Shown here piece after piece: positions 42,793 to 51,353 of a stretch of 64,000 nucleotides of DNA. The notes below the pieces were generated by a model that ran no database searches, was not told the DNA's origin, and worked only from the letters and a program-made list of their open reading frames with translations. The stretch's first letter is position 1; each line of letters starts with the position of its first letter. The DNA comes from Rubrolithibacter danxiaensis (GTDB taxonomy: Bacteria > Bacteroidota > Bacteroidia > Sphingobacteriales > Sphingobacteriaceae): positions 124,001-188,000 of the forward strand of contig NZ_JBKOPS010000001.1 in NCBI RefSeq assembly GCF_047272945.1. Reading direction: 5' to 3'. Made by a program: the position numbers and the translations under genes.

Positions 42793-42836
42793 GCAACCGT
42801 TTATCCTTCTGCCACGTTAAAAGCATCAAAAAAATT

Positions 42837-44039
42837 ATGAAGATTAAAAAACAAAATTTCCGCAAAATGCTTGGCAACACCATGTTGCTCTCTTTATGTC
42901 TTTCTCTTGCAAACTGCAAGAAAGAGCCAACAATTGCACCACAGAACAACGACAGTTTAACTGAAGCAAAGCTAACAACTTCCGCAAACAGCCTTGCTTT
43001 AACTCCACCTGCTCTAAGTTCTACTGCCTATGCTCTTGAAAAATCTCTGCCTGCAGGTTATGTGAAAAATGGAACTGTAGATTATACAGCCTATGTCCAA
43101 TCAGCTATCAAGAAGTATAGTCAAATCGTTTTCCCGGCTTTTCCAATAATGATAAACACTAACGGGTTAACAATTCCTTCTAACCGGAAAATCTGGTTTA
43201 AAGCCGGCTCTGTTATTAAATTAAAACCTACTTCTTTAGGCGACTATAGAATGATAAAAATAGCGGATGCTTCAAATGTAATTTTAGTCAATCCTGTTAT
43301 CGTAGGTGATCGTGCGAACCATTTAGGAACATCCGGTGAAGGTGGTCATGGACTTGCTATTACAGGTTCAGATTCTGTTACAATATATAGCCCAAAAATC
43401 TCTCAAACATGGGGCGATGGTATATATATTGGTGCCACTGTTTCCCACCCTGTTTCAACAAACATAACTATTGATAAAGCAGATATTACAAAAGCCAGTC
43501 GTAATGGGATTTCTTTAATTAATGGAGAAAATGTAAAGATCTTAAGTCCTATTATTAAAGATACAGATCGTACCAACCCAATGGCTGGTATAGATATTGA
43601 ACCTAATGGTCCATCGGATGAATTAAAAAACATTTTAATTGATAATCCAAAGACTTATAGAAGTGGCTGGTCAGGAATTCAGGCTGTAGTGTATAAGTTC
43701 TACACAGGAACACCAGAACAATCAAAAAAAATCAGTATAACTGTAAACAATCATACTGATGAAGGAAGTAAGATACAGGGCGCATGGTTAGCAACTGATA
43801 AAGGTGCAGTTGTAGCTGGTGGAGCAACCGTTTCTGGTAATATTACCTTTATAAATCCAAGCTGGAAAAACAATAAAGATATTATCAAAGCGTGGAGATT
43901 AAATGATCCAATGGTAACTCTTACACTGGATAATCCAACAGTAGTAGATACTGCAGGACTAACATACAACCGCTCTCAATTACAATACCTTTTCAGCAAA
44001 AAGATTGGTCCTTGTACTAAGAATATTATTTACAGATAA
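42837..44039 (+). CDS. Right-handed beta-helix lipoprotein, copy 1
   Basis: A 400-residue protein with a lipoprotein signal (GNTMLLSLCLSLANCKK; lipobox Cys at about 27), a Thr/Ser-rich linker and a right-handed parallel beta-helix (about 90-385), recognisable from regular N-rich turns such as SNVILVNPVIVGD, SDSVTIYSPKIS and ENVKILSPIIKD. The fold is that of pectate lyases and GH28 polygalacturonases. WFKAGSVIKLKP and AGIDIEPNGPSDELKN resemble GH28-like secreted proteins, but I cannot identify catalytic carboxylates with confidence. Its near-identical copy follows 624 bases downstream. A terminator follows its stop. Confidence 0.8.
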   Translation: MKIKKQNFRKMLGNTMLLSLCLSLANCKKEPTIAPQNNDSLTEAKLTTSANSLALTPPALSSTAYALEKSLPAGYVKNGTVDYTAYVQSAIKKYSQIVFPAFPIMINTNGLTIPSNRKIWFKAGSVIKLKPTSLGDYRMIKIADASNVILVNPVIVGDRANHLGTSGEGGHGLAITGSDSVTIYSPKISQTWGDGIYIGATVSHPVSTNITIDKADITKASRNGISLINGENVKILSPIIKDTDRTNPMAGIDIEPNGPSDELKNILIDNPKTYRSGWSGIQAVVYKFYTGTPEQSKKISITVNNHTDEGSKIQGAWLATDKGAVVAGGATVSGNITFINPSWKNNKDIIKAWRLNDPMVTLTLDNPTVVDTAGLTYNRSQLQYLFSKKIGPCTKNIIYR

Positions 44040-44081
44040 ATCATTCTTAACACTTAAAAATTCTTTTTCCTTAAAAAAAGC

Positions 44082-44117
44082 ACCCCAAAAGTTTGATACT
44101 TATTGGGGTACTTTTTT
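44082..44117 (+). terminator. Terminator after beta-helix gene 1
   Basis: ACCCCAA (44082-44088) pairs with TTGGGGT (44103-44109), extended by AAGT/ACTT, followed by a run of six T. Confidence 0.8.
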
Positions 44118-44592
44118 ATGAATAGAAAAAGAAATTTAATGTTAAGATATATTAAAGAGTACTTCAGTACACTCAAGTTTAGTCTTCACTTATATGATTT
44201 ACACAATAAAATTTGTGTGCAATGTAATAGGGAATTTATTATGAATGACATGTGTCGAACACTTTAAAAAAAGGGCTTATGAAGAAGAAAGATAATTCAT
44301 TAGCATTACAGGCAATGAAACACTGGTAAAATGCATTATGTTTATTTGAGCTATTGGATTGGAGGCGCTGGTTGGAAGACCGAAAAGAACATAAAAACTT
44401 TTATGCTTTTGACCAGTATTAGTTTGCTCCCTCTATCTCTATAAATAGTCTTTAGCGAACTTGGTTAGAAATATCCTGTAAGAGCGTAATTCGTCCAATT
44501 ATTTTAATACGTCCTCTTCGCCTCTTCTAATTATCCCCGTTTAGCTATATCTATGTCATGGTAAAAAATTAGTTCTCGCGGACTAAGATAAA

Positions 44593-44619
44593 CTGAGAAT
44601 AAATTTTCTCAGTTTTTTT
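44593..44619 (+). promoter_or_regulatory. Terminator-like hairpin in the leader of beta-helix gene 2
   Basis: CTGAGAA (44593-44599) pairs perfectly with TTCTCAG (44606-44612) and is followed by seven T, 44 bases before the ATG. Conserved with 42767-42792. Confidence 0.55.
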
Positions 44620-44663
44620 GCAACTGTTTATCCTTCTGCCACGTTAAAAGCATCAAAAAAATT

Positions 44664-45863
44664 ATGAAGATTAAAAAACAAAATTTCCGCAAAATGCTTG
44701 GCAACACCATGTTGCTCTCTTTATGTCTTTCTCTTGCAAACTGCAAGAAAGAGCCAATCGTACCACAGAACAACGACAGTTTAACTGAAGCAAAGCTAAC
44801 AACTTCCGCAAACAGCCTTGCTTTAACTCCACCTGCTCTAAGTTCTACTGCCTATGCTCTTGAAAAATCTCTGCCTGCAGGTTATGTGAAAAATGGAACT
44901 GTAGATTATACAGCCTATGTCCAATCAGCTATCAAGAAGTATAGTCAAATCGTTTTCCCGGCTTTTCCAATAATGATAAACACTAACGGGTTAACAATTC
45001 CATCCAATCGCAAAATCTGGTTCAAGGCTGGTTCTGTTATTAAATTAAAACCTACTTCTTTAGGTAACTATAGAATGATCAAAATAGCGGATGCTTCAAA
45101 TGTAATTTTGGTTAACCCTGTTATCGTAGGTGATCGTGCAAACCATTTAGGAACATCCGGTGAAGGTGGTCATGGACTTGCTATTACAGGCTCTAATTCG
45201 GTTACAATATATAGCCCTAAAATCTCTCAAACATGGGGTGATGGAATATATATTGGTGCCACTGTTTCCCACCCTGTTTCAACAAACATAACTATTGATA
45301 AAGCAGATATTACAAAAGCCAGTCGTAATGGAATTTCTTTAATAAGTGGAGAAAATATAAAAATTCTCAGTCCTATTATTAAAGATACAGATCGTACCAA
45401 CCCAATGGCTGGTATAGATGTTGAACCTAATGGTCCATCTGATGAATTAAAAAACATTTTAATTGATAATCCAAAGACTTATAGAAGTGGCTGGTCAGGA
45501 ATTCAGGCTGTAGTGTATAAATTCTACACAGGAACACTAAAACAGTCAAAAAAAATCAGTATAACTGTAAACAATCATATTGATGAAGGAAGTAAGATAC
45601 AGGGCGCATGGTTAGCAACTGATAAAGGTGCAGTTGTAGCACGTGGAGCAACTGTTTCCGGTAATATTACTTTCAAAAATCCAAGCTGGAAAAAGAATAA
45701 AGATATTATCAAGGCGTGGAGATTAAATGATCCAATGGTAACTCTTACACTGGATAATCCAAAAGTAGTAGATATTGCAGGATCAAGCTATAACCGATCT
45801 CAATTACAATACCTTTTCCGCAAAAAGATTGGTCCTTGTACTAAGAATATTATTTACAGATAG
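44664..45863 (+). CDS. Right-handed beta-helix lipoprotein, copy 2
   Basis: A 399-residue paralogue of the preceding gene, with about 18 substitutions and one single-residue deletion by my reading, so roughly 95% identical. The signal peptide and first 110 residues are almost unchanged at the DNA level. Changes cluster in the C-terminal half and several swap neutral residues for Lys or Arg (for example I-to-K in FKNPSW, T-to-K in NPKVVD, S-to-R in YLFRKK). Both copies are intact, with identical length apart from the deletion after the lipobox. This is a recent tandem duplication. The function is the same unknown beta-helix role. Confidence 0.8.
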   Translation: MKIKKQNFRKMLGNTMLLSLCLSLANCKKEPIVPQNNDSLTEAKLTTSANSLALTPPALSSTAYALEKSLPAGYVKNGTVDYTAYVQSAIKKYSQIVFPAFPIMINTNGLTIPSNRKIWFKAGSVIKLKPTSLGNYRMIKIADASNVILVNPVIVGDRANHLGTSGEGGHGLAITGSNSVTIYSPKISQTWGDGIYIGATVSHPVSTNITIDKADITKASRNGISLISGENIKILSPIIKDTDRTNPMAGIDVEPNGPSDELKNILIDNPKTYRSGWSGIQAVVYKFYTGTLKQSKKISITVNNHIDEGSKIQGAWLATDKGAVVARGATVSGNITFKNPSWKKNKDIIKAWRLNDPMVTLTLDNPKVVDIAGSSYNRSQLQYLFRKKIGPCTKNIIYR

Positions 45864-45900
45864 AAATAGAAACTTATTTCTATCATACTATAAAACGGAG

Positions 45901-45934
45901 CCGTCTCAAAGTAAGTTGAGGCGGTTTCTTTTTT
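45901..45934 (+). terminator. Terminator after beta-helix gene 2
   Basis: CCGTCTCAA (45901-45909) pairs with TTGAGGCGG (45916-45924), one G-U pair, followed by TTTCTTTTTT. It is unrelated in sequence to the terminator of copy 1, so the duplication ends before it. Confidence 0.85.
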
Positions 45935-45992
45935 AATTCACCTTGATATTTTGAAAAGATTATCTTTTTTTGCGCTCTTTTTGGTAAGTACT

Positions 45993-46070
45993 CTTATATA
46001 ACTTGCTTCTTTTGCAATTGTTGCCCTCAATTGAGGCATATTAAAAGATTGAGATTTTTATTTCACTGAT
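45993..46070 (+). repeat. Long direct repeat, copy 2
   Basis: Identical by eye to 42378-42455 and in the same orientation. It lies downstream of the duplicated genes, whereas copy 1 lies upstream. Confidence 0.85.
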
Positions 46071-46347
46071 AGCAGTATCTGCTGTGATAAAGTATAAGTA
46101 ATTGATGATTAACTGGTAAAGGAAATTAAAACACGATGCTTAAATGAAGAATAGTGCAATAAATTGAGAAGAAAAATCTGGAACTATATGCTTTCAAAAG
46201 CAAATCACACTGTCTGTTTTTCAGTATAACAAAAGGTATATCTTTTCTATTTCTCAATTCTACTAAGCCAAATCGAGAAATGTATTGTTATTGAATAAGA
46301 AGGATGTTGAACAAACCGACATAGAATTACCTATCAATTATTTTAAA

Positions 46348-47853
46348 ATGAAAAAATCCTTTATTAAAACTTTACATACTGCTTTTTTGATCAGTATAAT
46401 TTTGCTTCTTGCTACTTTTTTAATTTCTTTCATTAGCATCCTGAAAGCTCATAAAAGAGCTGAATGGGTACATCACACACATACAGTTCTGGAAAATCTG
46501 GAAAAAATAATTTCAAATATGAAAGATGCTGAAACCGGGGTACGTGGATATCTCTACACGAAAGATATTCAGTTATTAGATCCTTATAATAATTCTTTTG
46601 AACGCACACTAAACAACCTGAATAAAATTAAAGCGCTTACTGCAGATAATGCAGAACAACAACATGAAATTCCTGCATTAACAAAAGCGATAAAAGCAAA
46701 ATTTCATTTACTGGAAGCACAGGTTGCATTAAATAAATCAGGAAGATTGGTTCCTGTTGACATAGTAAAGCAGGGAAAAAATGTAATGGACCATATAAGG
46801 GAAATTATAAACAGAATGCAACAACGTGAAGAATTGTTACTGGAAGAACGAAGTTCAAACTGGAAACAATTATCAGCCATAACACCTTTCTTAATTATTC
46901 TGATAGCTATAATTGCTATTATTACTACCTATTATTTCTGCAAAAATTTAAAGATAACCTATTATAAAAAAACCTTACTTCAACAACAGCTTCAAAGAGA
47001 AAAAATTGAAACTTCAAAACGCATTTCTATCCTTCAAGGCGTTACAAACCAGGTAGCGTTAGGAAATTATCAAATCAGACTGGAAGAAAGTGAAAAAGAC
47101 CTTCTTGGAATTCTTGCCGGAAATTTAAACAGAATGACAAATGCCCTTGAGCATTCCTTTAATACTATTAAAGAACTTATGAAGAAAAAAGACGACTTTA
47201 TTAGCATTGCTGCTCACGAACTAAAAACACCGGTTACAAGCATTAAAGCTTATTTACAATTTATAGGCCGGGCCCGTCTTGAAAGCAATGAAGGAAAAAT
47301 CATATACCCCTTCATAACCAAGGCAAACAACCAGATAAACAGGCTTATTCATATTATAAAAGACCTCTTAGATGTTTCGAGAATAAATGAGGGAAATCTC
47401 CAGCTAAAAAAAGAACATTTTTCTATACGTGAACTAATACTCAATGTTTCTGAGGAGATTTTCATGAGCGCCAAGACACATGAGATTATATTAGAAGGAG
47501 ATCCGGATATTCAGTTAAAGGCAGACAGGTTTCGCATAGAGCAAGTTTTGAATAATCTTATTTCCAATGCTGTGAAATATTCTCCAACCAAAACTGAGAT
47601 TATTATAAAAGTACAGGAACTGGAACAGGTCGCCAAGGTTTCAGTAACTGATTTTGGCATAGGAATCCCGAAAGAAAAAATTCCCTATATTTTTAATCGA
47701 TATTTCAGAGTTGAAGAATCTTCACAAAACTATTCAGGAATGGGATTAGGATTATACATCTCCAAAGGTATCATTGAGAAACATGGCGGTAACATGGGTG
47801 TTGAAAGTACTGAAGGCGAAAAAACAACTTTCTGGTTTACTCTTCCACTATAG
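46348..47853 (+). CDS. CHASE3-domain sensor histidine kinase
   Basis: A 501-residue kinase from the ATG at 46348; the frame is open from a TTG at 46285, but the extra 21 residues are polar and the ATG directly precedes the first helix. Layout: helix 1 (about 9-32), periplasmic CHASE3 domain (about 35-175; DAETGVRGYLYTKD), helix 2 (about 180-200), HAMP-like linker, HisKA with H289 (IAAHELKTPVTS) and HATPase_c (NLISNAVKYSP, DFGIGIPKEKI, GMGLGLYIS). It senses an unknown periplasmic signal. No receiver gene is directly adjacent. Its last 17 bases overlap the convergent GH43 gene. Confidence 0.9.
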   Translation: MKKSFIKTLHTAFLISIILLLATFLISFISILKAHKRAEWVHHTHTVLENLEKIISNMKDAETGVRGYLYTKDIQLLDPYNNSFERTLNNLNKIKALTADNAEQQHEIPALTKAIKAKFHLLEAQVALNKSGRLVPVDIVKQGKNVMDHIREIINRMQQREELLLEERSSNWKQLSAITPFLIILIAIIAIITTYYFCKNLKITYYKKTLLQQQLQREKIETSKRISILQGVTNQVALGNYQIRLEESEKDLLGILAGNLNRMTNALEHSFNTIKELMKKKDDFISIAAHELKTPVTSIKAYLQFIGRARLESNEGKIIYPFITKANNQINRLIHIIKDLLDVSRINEGNLQLKKEHFSIRELILNVSEEIFMSAKTHEIILEGDPDIQLKADRFRIEQVLNNLISNAVKYSPTKTEIIIKVQELEQVAKVSVTDFGIGIPKEKIPYIFNRYFRVEESSQNYSGMGLGLYISKGIIEKHGGNMGVESTEGEKTTFWFTLPL

Positions 47854-48934
47854 CAGTACGAGTTTGCTGCCTCGAAGAAGGTTTCATCAATATCTCAGTT
47901 ACTTTTACAGGCTCGCCAAAATTTGGTGTTCCGTCTGCATTCCACGTAAATCTTTGTGCCCTGGGTGATCGGAATTTTCCGCAACCTTGTCCCGGTTCAT
48001 TATTAGCATGATACAGGATCCAGTCCTCCTTTCCATCAGGAGATTTAAAAAATGAGTTATGTCCCGGAGCATATACGGCATTTGCAGGATTCTGTTTAAA
48101 AACCGGCTGAAGGCTTTTCTTCCATGATGCTGAATCAAGTAAATTATCTTTTCCTGTAAAACTCAGCATACCCAACGCATAAAAGTCCGTCCAGCATCCA
48201 CTTGCAGAATATACCACAAACAACTGTTTTCTATTTTCAAGCAATTGAGGACCTTCATTTACATTAACATGAGGCGGATTGGAAGGATCATTTAAATCGC
48301 CATTCTTTTCCCAATTATAAACAGGCGCCGATATTCTCACACGCTTACCCTCTATCGTCCACGGATTTTTCATCTTTGCAATATAAATGTCCTGCTGGCC
48401 ATTCTTGTCCCCTTCCCAACCCGACCATAACATATATAGCTGCTTGTTATGCTCAAATACCGTTCCGTCTATCGCCCATTTATCCGAAGTATCAGCCACC
48501 CTCCCTTTTAAAGCCCACTCCCCTTTCAATGGGTTTGAAGAAGCATTCTCAATTACATACATCCGGTGGTTATTATTATTACCATCATCGGCGGCAAAAT
48601 ACATATACCATTTTCCATCAATAAAGTGTAATTCCGGCGCCCATAATTCTTTAGAATAAGCGGTTCCTGTGGGCGGAGTCCATATTACTTTTTGTTCTGC
48701 ATTTTTAAGTTCTGCCAGGTCTTTTGTTTTCCAGATAGCCAGCCTGTTACCCAGTGTGTTGGTATAGTAGTAATAACCATCTTTATACATGCTCCACGGA
48801 TCAGCTCCCGAAGGGAGTAAAGGATTGCTAAAGGTATTTGATCCCTTTTCTGCTACTGCCAGTTTTGACTGCGACGAACATGCAGATAAAAAGGTATAAA
48901 CAAATAGTATGAAGATATATCCCGAATTTTTCAT
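47837..48934 (-). CDS. GH43-family glycosidase, lipoprotein
   Basis: A 365-residue protein from the ATG at 48934, chosen because it begins a lipoprotein signal (MKNSGYIFILFVYTFLSACSS). It is a five-bladed GH43 propeller: the catalytic base Asp is in GADPWSMYKDGYYYY, the pKa-tuning Asp in WAIDGTVFEHN and the acid Glu in VNEGPQLLENR. WAPELHFIDGKWYMYFAA is typical. GH43 enzymes act on arabinan, xylan or galactan side chains. It is last in a three-gene minus-strand operon with another GH43 and a GH5-like enzyme. Its 3' end overlaps the kinase gene. Confidence 0.9.
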   Translation of the reverse strand: MKNSGYIFILFVYTFLSACSSQSKLAVAEKGSNTFSNPLLPSGADPWSMYKDGYYYYTNTLGNRLAIWKTKDLAELKNAEQKVIWTPPTGTAYSKELWAPELHFIDGKWYMYFAADDGNNNNHRMYVIENASSNPLKGEWALKGRVADTSDKWAIDGTVFEHNKQLYMLWSGWEGDKNGQQDIYIAKMKNPWTIEGKRVRISAPVYNWEKNGDLNDPSNPPHVNVNEGPQLLENRKQLFVVYSASGCWTDFYALGMLSFTGKDNLLDSASWKKSLQPVFKQNPANAVYAPGHNSFFKSPDGKEDWILYHANNEPGQGCGKFRSPRAQRFTWNADGTPNFGEPVKVTEILMKPSSRQQTRTAIVEE

Positions 48935-48970
48935 GAGTATTTTACTGATTTTTAGGTATGAAAGGATCAA

Positions 48971-49969
48971 TTATTCTAGCTGCGGATAATAAAAACTAAG
49001 TTTATCCATCACTAACTGGTCTTCACCTGTATTTTCTTCTATGAAACCTGCTTTTACAATTGCCGTTTTTCTGGGGGCAACTGTTGTATCCGAAAAATGT
49101 GTATGAAATACATAGAACAAATTTCCTTTATCACCCTTTATAAAATCGCCATGACCGGTTCCGTTTTTACCCACATCTTTTTTGCTTAAAACAGGATTGT
49201 TTACAGATTTTTTCCAGGGACCTGAAGGACTTTTGCTTACAGCATAGCCTACTGCATAATCGGGATTTCTGAAATCGTTTGCCGTATATACAAGATAATA
49301 CAAATTGTTATGTTTAAGAACAGAAGGCCCTTCTGTAACCGGCCAACCGGCGTTGCTTGTATTCTCCCACGGCTCAGTTGCCGAAATACATTCTTTTAAA
49401 GTTTCCTTCTTAATTTCCGAGAAGTCGTCGGTTAGTTCGGCAACAAAAATCCGGTTTCCTTTTTCCAAACGCACGTGGTACAGGTATTTCTTTCCGTCAG
49501 CATCAATAAAAACAAAAGGGTCTATCTGCTTTACGGGCGCAGCCAACGCCTGTTTCTTATACTGAGTAAAAGGGCCTAAGGGACTGTCACTTTCTGCAAT
49601 TGAAATATTTTCATCTGCGGCATAAGCCATATAAAACTTATTTTTATACCTGAATACCTGAGGCGCCCAAAACCTGGAACTTCCAAACACATCTCCTTTT
49701 TGTAAAGCATACCCGTTCTTCTTTCCCGCAGGGCCTTGCCATGATTTCATATCGGAAGAAGTGTAAACCAGGAAACCATTATCCGGACTCCCTCCTACTG
49801 TTCCGTACAAATAATAAATACCGGCATCGTAAAATATGGTCGGATCTGCCAGGTATATATCTTTACCCAAATGCTTAACCGACTCCTGGGCTGTATTTGT
49901 ATCGGCAAAAGCTAACAACAGCAGGATAATTACACACGATTGAAATCTCAGCTTAAAACTACTTATCAT
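48971..49969 (-). CDS. Secreted GH43-family glycosidase
   Basis: A 332-residue protein from the ATG at 49969, with signal peptide FKLRFQSCVIILLLLAFADTNTAQ. GH43 features are the base Asp in YLADPTIFYDAGIYYLYG, the middle Asp in QIDPFVFIDADGKKYLY and the acid Glu in VTEGPSVLKHN. It is shorter than its GH43 neighbour and clearly a different subfamily. It lies 29 bases after the GH5-like gene and 36 before the next GH43, so all three are cotranscribed. Confidence 0.9.
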   Translation of the reverse strand: MISSFKLRFQSCVIILLLLAFADTNTAQESVKHLGKDIYLADPTIFYDAGIYYLYGTVGGSPDNGFLVYTSSDMKSWQGPAGKKNGYALQKGDVFGSSRFWAPQVFRYKNKFYMAYAADENISIAESDSPLGPFTQYKKQALAAPVKQIDPFVFIDADGKKYLYHVRLEKGNRIFVAELTDDFSEIKKETLKECISATEPWENTSNAGWPVTEGPSVLKHNNLYYLVYTANDFRNPDYAVGYAVSKSPSGPWKKSVNNPVLSKKDVGKNGTGHGDFIKGDKGNLFYVFHTHFSDTTVAPRKTAIVKAGFIEENTGEDQLVMDKLSFYYPQLE

Positions 49970-49998
49970 GTTATTTTCTCTTGAGCGACGATCAGGTC

Positions 49999-51138
49999 CT
50001 ATTTGGTATTTCCCCAAGTGATCTGTTGTATAAACTGCGTTTCTTCAGGTCGGTATGGAGTACCGTCAGCATTCAGGATATCGTGAAACCAAACCGGAGG
50101 CTCACTTGTGTATGTTTTTGTCCAGCTATCCCAGGGATAAATAGTTTGCGTTTTACCGTTAACAAAACCCCAGTTAAACATTCCTACATCGTATTTTTTT
50201 GCAATTGGAAGAAAACCCTGAAAAGTACTTCCGTTTGGCCTCGCCATATACTCTGTACATAATAATGGCCTTCCATACCGCTGTAATAATTTAATCCGTT
50301 TTTCAAACTCCTGCGGACTATCGTAATTATGAAAAGATATAACATCAGATTCTTCAATCTGAATTTTTTCTATCGGCTTTAAATTTTCGTGAGAAGACCA
50401 GTCGCCTGCCCATATTCCGGAGGTAAGAGGCTGTTCAGGATGGGCAGCACGTACCCATATAAATATTTTTTTAAGCAAGGGAGTCACATATTCTACTTTA
50501 TTTGGAAGTTCAGCTTTTCCATAAGAAGAATTATTCATGTTGTCAGGCTCATTCCAAACATCCCAACCTAAAATGCGGTCGTCTTTTGCAAATTTTCTTA
50601 CTACTCCTTTTACATATCTTTCCAGCCGTGGATATTGGGTAGAATCTTTTAAAGCGTATTGTCCGGGACTTTGTACCCATCCGGAATTGTGAACAAAAGG
50701 TTTTGGATCTCTTTGTTTACCCGTTTTTGGAAAAGGATCCCAGCAGGAATCAAAGAAAACAAAAAGCGGTTTAATATGATGTCGGTCGGCTATTTGCAGA
50801 AACGTATTGATACGATTATAAAAACCCAGCGAATCCTGCTGATGCAGCAGATCATGTAGAAATACCCGGGCTGTATTCATGCCCAATGATTGCGCCCAGC
50901 CCAATTCACGGTTAATGGTAACAGTATCAAATGATTCGGCCTGCCACATCTCTAACTGATTAATTGCCGTACTTGGCATAAAATTCGCCCCAACCAGCCA
51001 GCCCTGCTTATCATACCATTCATTTGCCTTTTTAGGTGTCCATCTTTCCTGTTGCTTACTTGCGGAGCGTTGTACGGTACAATTTTGCAAAAACAAGCAT
51101 ATCGATAGCAGAACCAGGTTGATTTTAAATAATCGCAT
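49999..51138 (-). CDS. GH5-like (clan GH-A) glycosidase, lipoprotein
   Basis: A 379-residue lipoprotein (signal LVLLSICLFLQNC). The TIM-barrel clan GH-A motifs are clear: NTARVFLHDLL, the acid/base Glu in WDVWNEPDN (about 200) and the nucleophile Glu in LCTEYMARP (about 300), with SFHNYDSP between. Close relatives are annotated as cellulase-family or 1,4-beta-xylanase proteins, but the exact specificity is unclear. It starts a minus-strand operon with two GH43 enzymes and is divergent from the Reg_prop sensor kinase. Confidence 0.85.
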   Translation of the reverse strand: MRLFKINLVLLSICLFLQNCTVQRSASKQQERWTPKKANEWYDKQGWLVGANFMPSTAINQLEMWQAESFDTVTINRELGWAQSLGMNTARVFLHDLLHQQDSLGFYNRINTFLQIADRHHIKPLFVFFDSCWDPFPKTGKQRDPKPFVHNSGWVQSPGQYALKDSTQYPRLERYVKGVVRKFAKDDRILGWDVWNEPDNMNNSSYGKAELPNKVEYVTPLLKKIFIWVRAAHPEQPLTSGIWAGDWSSHENLKPIEKIQIEESDVISFHNYDSPQEFEKRIKLLQRYGRPLLCTEYMARPNGSTFQGFLPIAKKYDVGMFNWGFVNGKTQTIYPWDSWTKTYTSEPPVWFHDILNADGTPYRPEETQFIQQITWGNTK

Positions 51139-51326
51139 GGGTTTATATTTAGGTTTTGATATTGATTAATGTAAAAAGCACAGGTCAATACTGTCCTGTC
51201 AAAGAAAATAATTAATATTTAAGAAGGCTCTTCGCATTGTATCATTCTTTCTTCAATTCGTCTCAAAAGTGGTAAAATTTAAACCAAACGAATAAAAAAT
51301 CGCTCTCTAATCGCTATTTTTCCGCT

Positions 51327-51334
51327 TATATTTG
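51327..51334 (+). promoter_or_regulatory. -7 element TATATTTG before the Reg_prop sensor kinase
   Basis: A perfect TAnnTTTG lies 20 bases before the TTG start at 51354, supporting this start in the absence of a nearby ATG. Confidence 0.6.
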
Positions 51335-51353
51335 ATATAAACAACTAACTTTT

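Larger units (their letters stand above)
42296..42836. other. Intergenic region upstream of the first beta-helix gene
   Basis: 541 bases without a credible gene. It holds the first long direct repeat (42378-42455), a 33-base block CGTCCTC...CCCCGTTT (42706-42738) repeated at 44510-44542 with one mismatch, and a terminator-like hairpin just before the beta-helix gene. The only minus-strand frame, 42662-42949, overlaps the gene and looks like a shadow. Confidence 0.7.
44040..44663. other. Intergenic region between the two beta-helix genes
   Basis: 624 bases with no convincing gene. After the terminator, the first part is unique AT-rich DNA containing only tiny frames (for example 16 codons at 44279). 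The last 155 bases repeat the leader of gene 1 in two blocks (44510-44542; 44578-44663), separated by a non-homologous spacer longer than in copy 1. Confidence 0.7.
45864..46347. other. Intergenic region before the CHASE3 kinase
   Basis: About 480 bases without a gene. It holds a small AT-rich hairpin overlapping the stop of beta-helix gene 2 (45859-45884), its terminator (45901-45934) and the second long direct repeat (45993-46070). TATCTTTT at 46239-46246 is a one-mismatch -7 element for the kinase. Confidence 0.65.

Noticed and set aside
42662..42949. Minus-strand frame across the start of beta-helix gene 1
   Set aside because: Overlaps the signal peptide of a real gene, and its protein shows no recognisable pattern.
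44279..44329. 16-codon frame between the beta-helix genes
   Set aside because: Too short, with no conserved feature or promoter.
40811..47853. Pairing of the stand-alone receivers with the CHASE3 kinase
   Set aside because: They are more than 4.6 kb apart with unrelated genes between, so partnership cannot be claimed.
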